DNA from: a bacterium
GTDB lineage: Bacteria > Bacillota > Bacilli > Lactobacillales > Streptococcaceae
NCBI GenBank assembly: GCA_905221145.1
Contig: CAJNCA010000005.1
Coordinates: 1-64,000 of the forward strand
Length of the DNA: 64,000 nt
Direction of reading: 5' to 3'
Shown piece after piece: positions 55,400 through 64,000 of the stretch. The position numbers and the translations under genes are program-made. The notes below the pieces were generated by a model, which saw only the letters and a list, made by a program, of their open reading frames with translations, was not told the origin of the DNA and searched no databases. Each line of letters begins with the position of its first letter. The stretch's first letter is position 1.

Positions 55400-55921
55400 C
55401 TACTTGCTTAATAATTTTTCTACTACATTTAGTTTTCGCATGGTCAAATCTACATTGAAAAGCTTTTCAAGATAGTTGGTATGGAGTTTCTTTTGTTTAG
55501 CAGTTCTAGGGAGATAGAGGTAAAGGCAGTGGTTACCGATACAAATTTCTTCTTCACCGTAATCAATTTTTAATTTTTCTAAAGGAAGACTTTGAATAGG
55601 TTCTTGATAAAAAATCACGTGTACACGGTCATAAAGATAGTGTGCTCCAAACGGATTTTCTTGGACAATGTTTTTAAAAATATCCTTATTCTTAATGATT
55701 ATTTTGAGATCGGCTCCAATCTTTTCCTTTATTAGAGTATGAACCTGTTCTCGTATTTCTTCGAGAGCTAAGTTACTTTCAAGAATAATATTTCCACTTT
55801 GAATATAAGTTCGAACTTGTTGAAAACCAGCTTCTGTCAAGATATCTACTAGATAAGACATTTTAGGGATAGCATTTTTTCCATTAGGAGTCACTCCCCT
55901 TAACAAGATAATATGTTCCAA
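55400..55921 (-). CDS. DUF1697 family protein
   Basis: This 173-residue cytosolic protein begins MEHIILLRGVTPNGKNAIPKM and has GFQQVRTYIQSGNIILES near 33-50, the DUF1697 pattern. The function is unknown. It is convergent with the TipA-like regulator. Confidence 0.85.
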   Translation of the reverse strand: MEHIILLRGVTPNGKNAIPKMSYLVDILTEAGFQQVRTYIQSGNIILESNLALEEIREQVHTLIKEKIGADLKIIIKNKDIFKNIVQENPFGAHYLYDRVHVIFYQEPIQSLPLEKLKIDYGEEEICIGNHCLYLYLPRTAKQKKLHTNYLEKLFNVDLTMRKLNVVEKLLSK

Positions 55922-55969
55922 AGGACTTCCTTTCTTTTGGGGTTGATTTAGCCATTGAATAATTTAGAT

Positions 55970-57178
<1,209 letters not shown>

Positions 57179-57200
57179 TCACCTCTTGTCAAGAATGCAA

Positions 57201-58046
57201 TTAATCAATTTCATATCCCATCAGCAAACCACCATCTTCTGCATAAAAACTGCAGAGACCAGATGTTGGGAGAATTTTAATATCCGCTTGTGGGAAGGTT
57301 TCACGGATTCTCTCTGAAAGCTGTTGGCAACATTTCTCGTTATTGCGTTGGGCCATGACAATACGTCCTCCAGCATATCCAGCTTTTACCAACTCTTCAT
57401 AGGCTGCCTGAATCGATTTCTTTGGTCCTCGTGCTTTTTGTAGCAGTTCGAGAGTTCCGGTTTCACTAGCTTCTCCAACCATACGGATGTTGAGAAGGCC
57501 AACGACTGTACCGATGAGCTTGCTCAAACGGCCGTTCTTCACCAAGTTATCGACTTTGGCTAGGACAAAAAGTAACTTGGTTTTTTCTTGATAAGCAGTG
57601 ATAGCTTCAACCACTTCTTCAAAAGACAAGCCCTGGTCAATCAAGTCATTCAATTTTTCTACGAGCAAGTCAACTTCCCCACCAGCAGACAAACTATCAA
57701 TTACATGAATTTTAGTATCAGGATGTTCTTCCAGATAAATATTCTTTGCTAGTTGAGCACTATTGTGGCTACCAGAAAGAGTACCCGTGATGGTTACTAG
57801 AAAAATGTTTTTGGCACCTTCAAATGCTCGCAAATAATCATCTGGGCTTGGACAAGCTGATTTTGAAGCTTCTGCGGTTGCATACATGGTTTCCATCATT
57901 TGGTCAATGTCAAGACTGGCATCATCAACAAAGACCTGATCAGCTACTTGAATGGTTAAGGGGACACTTACAAAGGTTGTGTCAATAGCTGGTGTTTCCA
58001 GCTGACGATAATCACAACCAGAGTCAGCAATAATCTTCCAAGTCAT
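57201..58046 (-). CDS. DegV family fatty-acid-binding protein
   Basis: This 281-residue DegV-fold protein begins MTWKIIADSGCDYRQLE and has GTLSGSHNSAQLA near 87-99, both typical. Such proteins (FakB-like) hold fatty acids for the kinase FakA. No fakA lies nearby, and streptococci carry several DegV paralogues. An 8-bp inverted repeat (58060-58084) lies in its leader. Confidence 0.9.
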   Translation of the reverse strand: MTWKIIADSGCDYRQLETPAIDTTFVSVPLTIQVADQVFVDDASLDIDQMMETMYATAEASKSACPSPDDYLRAFEGAKNIFLVTITGTLSGSHNSAQLAKNIYLEEHPDTKIHVIDSLSAGGEVDLLVEKLNDLIDQGLSFEEVVEAITAYQEKTKLLFVLAKVDNLVKNGRLSKLIGTVVGLLNIRMVGEASETGTLELLQKARGPKKSIQAAYEELVKAGYAGGRIVMAQRNNEKCCQQLSERIRETFPQADIKILPTSGLCSFYAEDGGLLMGYEID

Positions 58047-58059
58047 AGAAATTCTCCAT

Positions 58060-58084
58060 CTTTGTCAGTTATACATTGACAAAG
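58060..58084. promoter_or_regulatory. Inverted repeat in the degV leader, operator candidate
   Basis: CTTTGTCA (58060-58067) and TGACAAAG (58077-58084) are exact inverted copies, 9 bp apart, between divergent degV and tetR genes. Confidence 0.5.
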
Positions 58085-58102
58085 GTTCTGTCTTTTTTTA
58101 CA

Positions 58103-58111
58103 ATTATATCA
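58103..58111 (-). promoter_or_regulatory. Extended -10 of degV
   Basis: The minus strand reads TGATATAAT here; the inverted repeat lies within the transcribed leader. Confidence 0.65.
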
Positions 58112-58170
58112 TGAAAACACTTGAAACAAAAGCCTCATCCGTCTGTTGTGACAAGTAGAAAGAAAATGTT

Positions 58171-58728
58171 ATGTCTGAACGTAGAATCTCTGAAAAGTCT
58201 CTTGAAAATCTCAGAAAATCAAACCAAGAATCCAATTTACTAACCAGAGAAGCCATTGAAACAGCCCTCTTGCAACTCTTGGAAAAAAAGGACCTGACCA
58301 AGATTAGTATTTCTGAATTGGTTAAGCGTGCAGGCGTTTCGCGTGCAGCCTTTTACCGCAATTATGATTCCAAAGAGGAGATTTTAGAGAGCGTCTTTAA
58401 ACGAACTGTCCACAATATTATGGAACAGCTGCATCATTACGATTTAAAGACAGATCTCTATTTGGTCTGGGTTCACCTTTTCCGCGAGGCCAGAAAGGAA
58501 GCCAGAGTGATTCAACTGGCCTTGGATTACCATTTGGAAAAAATCTTTGTCCAAGCCATGCAGGAATTTCTAGAAAAATACCATGGAAAATCAAAAGGTG
58601 TCAGCTCTTATCTTCATTCCTTCTGGAGTTCAGCCATTGTATCTGTTCTCCTAAAATGGATCAAGGATGGCATGAAGGTACCAGCTGAAAAGATTGCGGA
58701 CTTACGGTTACCATTTTTTAAAAAATAG
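58171..58728 (+). CDS. TetR-family transcriptional regulator
   Basis: This 185-residue TetR regulator has a Lys/Glu-rich N-terminus, a helix-turn-helix (about 40-70; LTKISISELVKRAGVSRAAFYRNYDSKEEI) and a C-terminal ligand domain. It is divergent from degV, so the fatty-acid-binding gene or itself may be its target. The ribosome binding site is weak (GAAAGAAAA). Confidence 0.9.
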   Translation: MSERRISEKSLENLRKSNQESNLLTREAIETALLQLLEKKDLTKISISELVKRAGVSRAAFYRNYDSKEEILESVFKRTVHNIMEQLHHYDLKTDLYLVWVHLFREARKEARVIQLALDYHLEKIFVQAMQEFLEKYHGKSKGVSSYLHSFWSSAIVSVLLKWIKDGMKVPAEKIADLRLPFFKK

Positions 58729-58746
58729 AGAAAAAGGAGAAGAGAT

Positions 58747-59214
58747 ATGACTGAAAAAAGACTAGCCTGGGATGAGTATTTTGCAGCCCAAGCCCTACTG
58801 ATTGCCAATCGTTCCACCTGTAAACGTGCCAAAGTGGGCGCAATTCTGGTAAAGGATAATAAGGTGATTTCCACTGGTTACAATGGTTCGGTGTCAGGGA
58901 CTGAGCATTGTATTGACCATGAATGTCTGGTCATTGAAGGCCACTGTGTTCGTACCCTTCACGCTGAGGTTAATGCCATTCTCCAAGGGGCTGAGCGTGG
59001 TGTTCCTAAAGGATTTACAGCCTATGTAACCCATTTTCCTTGTCTAAATTGCACGAAACAATTGCTGCAGGTCGGCTGCAAGCGTGTAGTTTACATCAAC
59101 CAGTACCGAATGGACGACTATGCCCAATACCTTTATCAAGAAAAAGGGACAGAATTGACCCATCTACCACTTGAGACAGTACAGGCAGCTCTTAAAGAGG
59201 CAGATCTAATGTAA
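58747..59214 (+). CDS. comEB: dCMP deaminase (ComEB)
   Basis: The 155-residue zinc deaminase converts dCMP to dUMP, the substrate of ThyA. It has HAEVNA (72-77) and PCLNC (98-102), the zinc ligands of the cytidine/dCMP deaminase fold. The name ComEB comes from Bacillus, where it lies in the com operon; here no com genes adjoin. AAAAAGGAGAAGAG precedes the ATG. Confidence 0.95.
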   Translation: MTEKRLAWDEYFAAQALLIANRSTCKRAKVGAILVKDNKVISTGYNGSVSGTEHCIDHECLVIEGHCVRTLHAEVNAILQGAERGVPKGFTAYVTHFPCLNCTKQLLQVGCKRVVYINQYRMDDYAQYLYQEKGTELTHLPLETVQAALKEADLM

Positions 59215-59260
59215 AAATTATCAAAAATAAATGGTTTGGAAAGATTTTTAAACCGTTTTT

Positions 59261-59269
59261 TGGTATAAT
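59261..59269 (+). promoter_or_regulatory. Extended -10 of upp
   Basis: TGGTATAAT, 33 nt before the chosen ATG. Confidence 0.75.
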
Positions 59270-59302
59270 AAGAAGAATAAATTGAAAGAAGGAATTCCAA
59301 AA

Positions 59303-59932
59303 ATGGGAAAAATTGAAGTTATTAATCATCCACTGATTCAACACAAATTGTCAATCTTGCGTCGTACAGATACTTCTACAAAAGCTTTTCGTGAGCTAGT
59401 AGATGAGATTGCAATGTTGATGGGGTATGAAGTACTTCGTGATCTTCCACTAGAAGATGTGGAAATCGAAACACCAATTACAAAAACAGTTCAAAAACAA
59501 TTGGCAGGTAAGAAATTGGCCATCGTTCCAATCTTGCGTGCAGGTATCGGGATGGTTGATGGACTTTTGAGCTTGGTTCCAGCCGCTAAAGTTGGCCACA
59601 TCGGTATGTACCGTGATGAAGAAACACTTCAACCAGTTGAGTACTTGGTTAAATTGCCTGAAGATATTGACCAACGTCAAATTTTTGTCGTAGACCCAAT
59701 GTTGGCAACAGGTGGTTCAGCAATCTTGGCTGTTGATTCTCTTAAAAAACGTGGCGCATCAAATATCAAATTTGTCTGCCTCGTATCTGCTCCAGAAGGT
59801 GTTAAAGCCCTTCAAGAAGCTCATCCAGATGTAGAAATCTTTACAGCAGCCTTGGATGAACGTTTGAACGAACATGGATATATCGTTCCAGGTCTTGGAG
59901 ATGCTGGAGACCGCTTGTTCGGTACGAAATAA
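59303..59932 (+). CDS. upp: Uracil phosphoribosyltransferase
   Basis: Upp salvages uracil to UMP using PRPP. The 209-residue protein begins [17 protein letters not shown] and has the PRPP loop [11 protein letters not shown] (near 131-141) and the C-terminal [13 protein letters not shown]. The start at 59303 is the family start; the frame extends seven codons upstream. Confidence 0.96.
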   Translation: MGKIEVINHPLIQHKLSILRRTDTSTKAFRELVDEIAMLMGYEVLRDLPLEDVEIETPITKTVQKQLAGKKLAIVPILRAGIGMVDGLLSLVPAAKVGHIGMYRDEETLQPVEYLVKLPEDIDQRQIFVVDPMLATGGSAILAVDSLKKRGASNIKFVCLVSAPEGVKALQEAHPDVEIFTAALDERLNEHGYIVPGLGDAGDRLFGTK

Positions 59933-60021
59933 CATCAAAAAGAAGAATGACTTGGAAAAGGATTTCCAGTCACGAAAGGAGGTTGAATTTTTGTTTCTGT
60001 CTAATGAAAACAGAGCAAAAA

Positions 60022-60051
60022 TTTGACCTTTTTTGACCAAGATATTATAAT
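60022..60051 (+). promoter_or_regulatory. CtsR operator and promoter of clpP
   Basis: TTTGACCTTTTTTGACC (60022-60038) is an exact CtsR box (heptads GGTCAAA on the other strand). It contains -35 TTGACC (60023-60028), with -10 TATAAT at 60046-60051 (17-bp spacer), so CtsR would block the promoter until heat or other protein stress. Confidence 0.93.
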
Positions 60052-60105
60052 AGTCTTATCTTCAGTCATTTGACAAACAAAAATAAAACTCAAAAGGAGA
60101 AATGA

Positions 60106-60696
60106 ATGATTCCTGTAGTTATTGAACAAACGAGCCGTGGAGAACGTTCCTACGATATTTACTCACGTCTTCTCAAAGACCGTATCATCATGCTGACAGG
60201 CCCAGTTGAAGACAACATGGCCAACTCAGTTATTGCTCAGTTGCTTTTCTTGGATGCCCAAGATAGTACAAAAGATATTTACCTTTACGTCAATACACCT
60301 GGTGGTTCTGTTTCAGCTGGTTTGGCAATCGTTGATACAATGAACTTTATCAAGGCAGATGTCCAAACCATCGTTATGGGGATGGCAGCATCTATGGGTA
60401 CTGTCATCGCATCAAGTGGAGCAAAAGGCAAACGTTTCATGCTTCCAAATGCTGAGTACATGATTCACCAACCAATGGGTGGAACAGGTGGTGGTACCCA
60501 ACAAACTGATATGGCTATCGCTGCAGAACACTTGCTTAAAACTCGTAACACCTTGGAAAAAATCTTGGCTGAAAATTCAGGACAGTCAATTGAAAAAGTC
60601 CACGCAGATGCAGAACGCGATAACTGGATGAGCGCCCAAGAAACACTTGAATATGGCTTTATTGATGAAATCATGGCTAACAATTCATTGAACTAA
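60106..60696 (+). CDS. clpP: ATP-dependent Clp protease proteolytic subunit
   Basis: ClpP is the 196-residue serine protease that forms tetradecamers with Clp ATPases. The catalytic triad is visible: Ser96 (GMAASMG), His121 (YMIHQPMGG) and Asp172 (ERDNWMS). It is regulated by CtsR through the box upstream. Confidence 0.97.
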   Translation: MIPVVIEQTSRGERSYDIYSRLLKDRIIMLTGPVEDNMANSVIAQLLFLDAQDSTKDIYLYVNTPGGSVSAGLAIVDTMNFIKADVQTIVMGMAASMGTVIASSGAKGKRFMLPNAEYMIHQPMGGTGGGTQQTDMAIAAEHLLKTRNTLEKILAENSGQSIEKVHADAERDNWMSAQETLEYGFIDEIMANNSLN

Positions 60697-60707
60697 TGAT
60701 GAAAGAA

Positions 60708-60735
60708 GGCAAACTCGACTGGGTTTGCTTTTTTT
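60708..60735 (+). terminator. Terminator of clpP
   Basis: GGCAAAC/GTTTGC hairpin followed by a T tract; the tract overlaps the next promoter. Confidence 0.85.
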
Positions 60736-60743
60736 GGTATAAT
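60735..60743 (+). promoter_or_regulatory. Extended -10 of the ylbG-like gene
   Basis: TGGTATAAT, beginning in the T tract of the clpP terminator. Confidence 0.7.
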
Positions 60744-60774
60744 AAGGAGAAATTTCTTAGAAAGAGGATTTATC

Positions 60775-61062
60775 ATGTTTGAAAAAGTCAATCGATCTGG
60801 CTTGATTATCTATCTTTACTATAATCGTGATGCCAAAAAACTGCAGGACTATGGAGATATTACCTATCATTCCAAGAAACATCGTTACTTACAACTCTAT
60901 GTTCCAACTCAAGAAGTGGAGCAATTGGTCGGACACTTGAGCAAGGAAAAATTTATCAAAAAAGTGAGAGTTTGTCATATCCAAGAGCTGGAAACACCCT
61001 TTGTGGGCAATCTTTATCGAGAGGAAAACGTTATCATCGAAAAAGTTCAAGAAAAGTGTTGA
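60775..61062 (+). CDS. YlbG family (DUF2129) protein
   Basis: This 95-residue cytosolic protein begins [23 protein letters not shown] and has the YlbG pattern through HRYLQLYV. The function is unknown. Its stop codon overlaps the -35 element of livJ. Confidence 0.88.
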   Translation: MFEKVNRSGLIIYLYYNRDAKKLQDYGDITYHSKKHRYLQLYVPTQEVEQLVGHLSKEKFIKKVRVCHIQELETPFVGNLYREENVIIEKVQEKC

Positions 61063-61087
61063 CAATTTTCTGATAATTCGGTATATT
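61059..61087 (+). promoter_or_regulatory. livJ promoter
   Basis: -35 TTGACA (61059-61064), a 17-bp spacer and -10 TATATT (61082-61087). Confidence 0.85.
61064..61078. promoter_or_regulatory. CodY box in the livJ promoter
   Basis: AATTTTCTGATAATT matches 14 of 15 positions of the CodY consensus AATTTTCWGAAAATT and fills the promoter spacer, where bound CodY would repress. Confidence 0.85.
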
Positions 61088-61128
61088 CTTAACATGCTAT
61101 TTATTTAAGAAATAAGGAGACAAAAAAG

Positions 61129-62289
61129 ATGAAGAAAAAATTTGCCCTATCGTTTGTGGCGCTTGCAAGTGTAGCACTTCTTGCAGCCTGTGGAGAAGTG
61201 AAGTCTGGAGCGTCAAACGCTGCTGGTAACTCAGTAGATGAAAAGACAATCAAAATCGGATTTAACTTCGAAGAAACTGGTGCCGTAGCAGCCTACGGAA
61301 CATCTGAACAAAAGGGTGCCCAACTTGCTGTTGATGAAATCAATGCAGCAGGTGGTATCGATGGAAAACAAATCGAAGTAGTCGATAAAGATAACAAGTC
61401 TGAAACAGCTGAGGCGGCTTCAGTAACAACCAACCTTGTAACTCAATCTAAAGTATCAGCAATCGTAGGACCTGCGACATCTGGTGCGACTGCAGCTGCG
61501 GTAGCGAACGCTACAAAAGCAGGTGTTCCATTGATCTCACCAAGTGCGACTCAAGATGGATTGACTAAAGGTCAAGATTACCTCTTTATCGGAACTTTCC
61601 AAGATAGCTTCCAAGGAAAAATTATCTCAAACTATGTTACTGAGAAATTGCAAGCTAAGAAAGTTGTTCTTTACACTGACAATGCCAGCGACTATGCTAA
61701 AGGTATTGCCAAAGCCTTCCGTGAGGCTTACAAGGGTGAAATCGTTGCAGATGAAACTTTCGTAGCAGGTGACACAGACTTCCAAGCAGCCCTTACAAAA
61801 ATGAAAGGGAAAGACTTTGATGCTATCATCGTCCCTGGTTACTACACTGAAGCTGGTAAAATTGTAAACCAAGCGCGTGGTATGGGAATTGACAAACCAA
61901 TCGTTGGTGGTGATGGATTCAACGGTGAAGAGTTTGTACAACAAGCAACTCCTGAAAAAGCATCAAACATCTACTTTATCTCAGGCTTCTCAACTACTGT
62001 AGAAGTTTCTGCTAAAGCAAAAGCCTTCCTTGAGGCTTACCGTGCTAAGTACAATGAAGAGCCTTCAACATTTGCAGCTTTGGCTTATGACTCAGTTCAC
62101 CTTGTAGCAAACGCAGCAAAAGGTGCCAAAAACTCAGGTGAGATCAAAGACAACCTTGCTAAAACAAAAGACTTTGAAGGTGTAACTGGTCAAACAAGCT
62201 TCGATGCAGACCACAACACAGTCAAAACTGCTTACATGATGACCATGAACAATGGTAAGGTTGAAGCAGCAGAAGTTGTAAAACCATAA
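61129..62289 (+). CDS. livJ: Branched-chain amino-acid ABC transporter binding lipoprotein
   Basis: The 386-residue lipoprotein (lipobox LAAC, Cys21) has a Leu/Ile/Val-binding fold: IKIGFNFEETGAVAAYGTSEQKGAQLAVDEINAAGGIDG near 41-79. It starts the liv operon, followed by permeases. High codon bias indicates strong expression. Confidence 0.95.
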   Translation: MKKKFALSFVALASVALLAACGEVKSGASNAAGNSVDEKTIKIGFNFEETGAVAAYGTSEQKGAQLAVDEINAAGGIDGKQIEVVDKDNKSETAEAASVTTNLVTQSKVSAIVGPATSGATAAAVANATKAGVPLISPSATQDGLTKGQDYLFIGTFQDSFQGKIISNYVTEKLQAKKVVLYTDNASDYAKGIAKAFREAYKGEIVADETFVAGDTDFQAALTKMKGKDFDAIIVPGYYTEAGKIVNQARGMGIDKPIVGGDGFNGEEFVQQATPEKASNIYFISGFSTTVEVSAKAKAFLEAYRAKYNEEPSTFAALAYDSVHLVANAAKGAKNSGEIKDNLAKTKDFEGVTGQTSFDADHNTVKTAYMMTMNNGKVEAAEVVKP

Positions 62290-62302
62290 TAGAAAATGTT
62301 GA

Positions 62303-62336
62303 AATAGGGAATGAGCCTCTGACTCACTCCCTGTTT
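62303..62336 (+). other. Intercistronic hairpin between livJ and livH
   Basis: AGGGAATGAG pairs with CTCACTCCCT (one mismatch). The following GTTTCG is too T-poor for a full terminator; it may lower expression of the permease genes compared with livJ. Confidence 0.6.
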
Positions 62337-62404
62337 CGATGTTTAAGAACCTATCAAAAAGTGAGGGAAAACCCTCGAAATTATATATAGAAAGAGTGAA
62401 TCTT

Positions 62405-63274
62405 ATGCTCCAACAACTAGTAAATGGTTTGATTCTAGGTAGTGTTTATGCACTGTTAGCCCTAGGATATACCATGGTTTACGGAATTATCAAGCTCATC
62501 AACTTCGCCCACGGTGATATTTATATGATGGGAGCCTTTATCGGTTATTTCTTGATTAATTCTTTCCAAATGAATTTCTTTGTAGCGCTTATTGTAGCGA
62601 TGCTAGCGACAGCCATTCTTGGTGTCGTGATTGAATTCCTTGCTTACCGACCTTTGCGCCACTCCACTCGTATTGCTGTTTTGATTACAGCTATTGGGGT
62701 TTCCTTCTTACTGGAGTATGGCATGGTCTATCTGGTTGGTGCCAATACCCGTGCCTTCCCTCAAGCGATTCAAACAGTTCGCTATGATTTGGGACCAGTT
62801 AGCCTAACAAATGTGCAGTTAATGATTTTGGCCATTTCCTTGATTTTGATGATTTTGTTACAAGTCATTGTCCAAAAGACCAAGATGGGGAAAGCCATGC
62901 GTGCAGTATCCGTAGATAGCGATGCAGCACAATTGATGGGGATCAACGTTAACCGTACTATCAGCTTTACCTTCGCTTTGGGTTCAGCTCTTGCGGGTGC
63001 AGCTGGTGTTCTGATTGCCCTCTATTATAACTCTCTTGAGCCTTTGATGGGGGTTACTCCAGGTCTTAAGTCTTTCGTTGCTGCAGTACTTGGTGGTATC
63101 GGAATCATTCCTGGTGCAGCGCTTGGTGGTTTTGTAATTGGTCTATTAGAAACCTTTGCGACAGCCTTTGGGATGTCAGACTTCCGTGATGCCATTGTTT
63201 ATGGAATCTTGTTGTTGATCTTGATTGTCCGTCCAGCTGGTATCCTTGGTAAAAATGTGAAAGAGAAGGTGTAA
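62405..63274 (+). CDS. livH: Branched-chain amino-acid ABC transporter permease LivH
   Basis: This 289-residue permease begins MLQQLVNGLILGSVYALLALGYTMVYGIIKLINFAHGD, the LivH signature, with about eight membrane helices. The family start is at 62405; the open frame extends 22 codons upstream to 62339. Confidence 0.95.
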   Translation: MLQQLVNGLILGSVYALLALGYTMVYGIIKLINFAHGDIYMMGAFIGYFLINSFQMNFFVALIVAMLATAILGVVIEFLAYRPLRHSTRIAVLITAIGVSFLLEYGMVYLVGANTRAFPQAIQTVRYDLGPVSLTNVQLMILAISLILMILLQVIVQKTKMGKAMRAVSVDSDAAQLMGINVNRTISFTFALGSALAGAAGVLIALYYNSLEPLMGVTPGLKSFVAAVLGGIGIIPGAALGGFVIGLLETFATAFGMSDFRDAIVYGILLLILIVRPAGILGKNVKEKV

Positions 63275-63277
63275 ACG

Positions 63278-64000
63278 ATGAAGGAAAATTTAAAAGTTAA
63301 TATTCTATGGTTACTCCTTTTGTTAGCTGGCTATGGCTTGATTAGTGTACTGGTTTCAGTTGGAGTACTCAACCTATTCTATGTACAGATCTTACAACAA
63401 ATTGGAATTAATATTATTCTGGCTGTTGGTCTCAACTTAATCGTTGGTTTTTCTGGACAATTTTCACTTGGGCATGCTGGTTTCATGGCGATTGGTGCTT
63501 ATGCAGCAGCTATTATTGGTTCTAAATCACCAACCTACGGTGCCTTCTTTGGAGCTATGCTGATAGGTGCTTTGCTTTCAGGAGCAGTTGCCTTACTTGT
63601 CGGAATTCCAACCTTGCGTTTGAAGGGAGACTATCTTGCGGTAGCGACTCTAGGTGTTTCTGAAATTATCCGTATCTTTATCATCAATGGTGGAAGCCTT
63701 ACAAATGGTGCGGCAGGTATCTTGGGAATTCCAAACTTTACAACTTGGCCAATGGTTTACTTCTTTGTCGTAATTACAACCATTGCAACCTTGAACTTTT
63801 TGCGTAGTCCAATTGGTCGTTCAACCCTATCTGTTCGTGAGGATGAAATCGCTGCTGAGTCAGTTGGGGTTAATACGACTAAAATTAAAATTATCGCTTT
63901 TGTCTTTGGTGCTATTACTGCAAGTATTGCAGGCTCACTTCAGGCAGGGTTTATCGGGTCTGTTGTACCGAAAGATTACACCTTCATCAACTCAATCAAC
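63278..64000 (+). CDS. livM: Branched-chain amino-acid ABC transporter permease LivM, 3'-truncated by window edge
   Basis: The ATG at 63278 is 3 bases after the livH stop. The 241 codons present read MKENLKVNILWLLLLLAGYG..., with the LivM signature GLNLIVGFSGQFSLGHAGFMAIGAYAAA near 47-74 and the coupling-loop segment SVREDEIAAESVGVNTTKIK near 187-206. The frame stays open to the window end; the remainder (and the LivG and LivF ATPases expected next) lies outside. Confidence 0.93.
   Translation, partial: MKENLKVNILWLLLLLAGYGLISVLVSVGVLNLFYVQILQQIGINIILAVGLNLIVGFSGQFSLGHAGFMAIGAYAAAIIGSKSPTYGAFFGAMLIGALLSGAVALLVGIPTLRLKGDYLAVATLGVSEIIRIFIINGGSLTNGAAGILGIPNFTTWPMVYFFVVITTIATLNFLRSPIGRSTLSVREDEIAAESVGVNTTKIKIIAFVFGAITASIAGSLQAGFIGSVVPKDYTFINSIN

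Noticed and set aside
59945-60018. Hairpin-like sequences downstream of upp
   Set aside because: TGACTTGGAAA/TTTCCAGTCA forms a stem but lacks a T tract, and the second candidate is imperfect; I could not decide whether either ends upp transcription.
61627-61944. Minus-strand ORF inside livJ
   Set aside because: It is a shadow of a highly codon-biased gene; the same effect is seen opposite spxB, typA and upp.

Overview
The window is chromosomal DNA of a mitis-group Streptococcus (S. mitis, S. oralis or S. pneumoniae and close relatives). This is supported by two choline-binding surface proteins, a BOX-A repeat fragment, pneumococcal-type pyruvate oxidase (spxB) and lactate oxidase (lctO), a copY-cupA-copA copper operon, abundant extended -10 promoters (TGnTATAAT) and low G+C codon usage. 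The giant DUF1542/LPXTG protein at the left edge fits a commensal S. mitis/S. oralis strain better than a typical pneumococcus, but I cannot fix the species without a search.

Layout. 1-4977 is the 3' end of a wall-anchored repeat protein with 20 repeats of 77 residues. 5.1-15.5 kb is core: pabB-pabC fusion, a hydrolase, an excalibur/choline-binding protein, glucokinase, a small HD hydrolase, thyA, then miaA-hflX-hypothetical-rnz-SDR with overlapping or closely spaced genes. 15.6-22.1 kb is an AT-rich accessory island: an Rgg regulator divergent from a choline-binding protein, several membrane or lipoprotein genes without recognisable families, a 5'-truncated coiled-coil gene, and a decayed replication-initiator remnant, ending in a BOX-A fragment. 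22.1-32.5 kb is core again: cpsY-like LysR, a YqgQ-like protein, rhodanese-like protein, rsuA-type pseudouridine synthase, typA, murD-murG-divIB, and pyrF-pyrE behind a PyrR attenuator. 32.5-36.9 kb holds a polar amino-acid ABC transporter and lctO. 37-44.6 kb is a thiamin salvage and uptake region with three TPP riboswitches (two of them near-duplicates). 44.7-47.9 kb is the copper operon; 48-50.3 kb has spxB and a VOC protein. 50.5-64 kb has a GH1 glycosidase, manA, an NSS transporter, a MerR/TipA-like regulator with its characteristic long-spacer promoter, degV/tetR, comEB, upp, clpP under a CtsR box, and the start of the liv branched-chain amino-acid ABC operon behind a CodY-box promoter.

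How the parts work together. spxB and lctO are both H2O2-forming oxidases; spxB needs TPP and so depends on the thiamin region next door. cre-like sites lie before both oxidases. CodY-like boxes lie before livJ and, more weakly, between the amino-acid ABC transporter and lctO. The most interesting non-core locus is the Rgg island: its promoter region contains two identical palindromic elements exactly 60 bp apart, a 22-bp palindrome in which two extended -10 elements face opposite directions, a leader hairpin and an unrecorded 27-codon ORF. Three genes (pabB, the YqgQ-like gene and the BaiN-like flavoprotein) have -10 elements placed so that the predicted transcript begins at, or one base before, the start codon.
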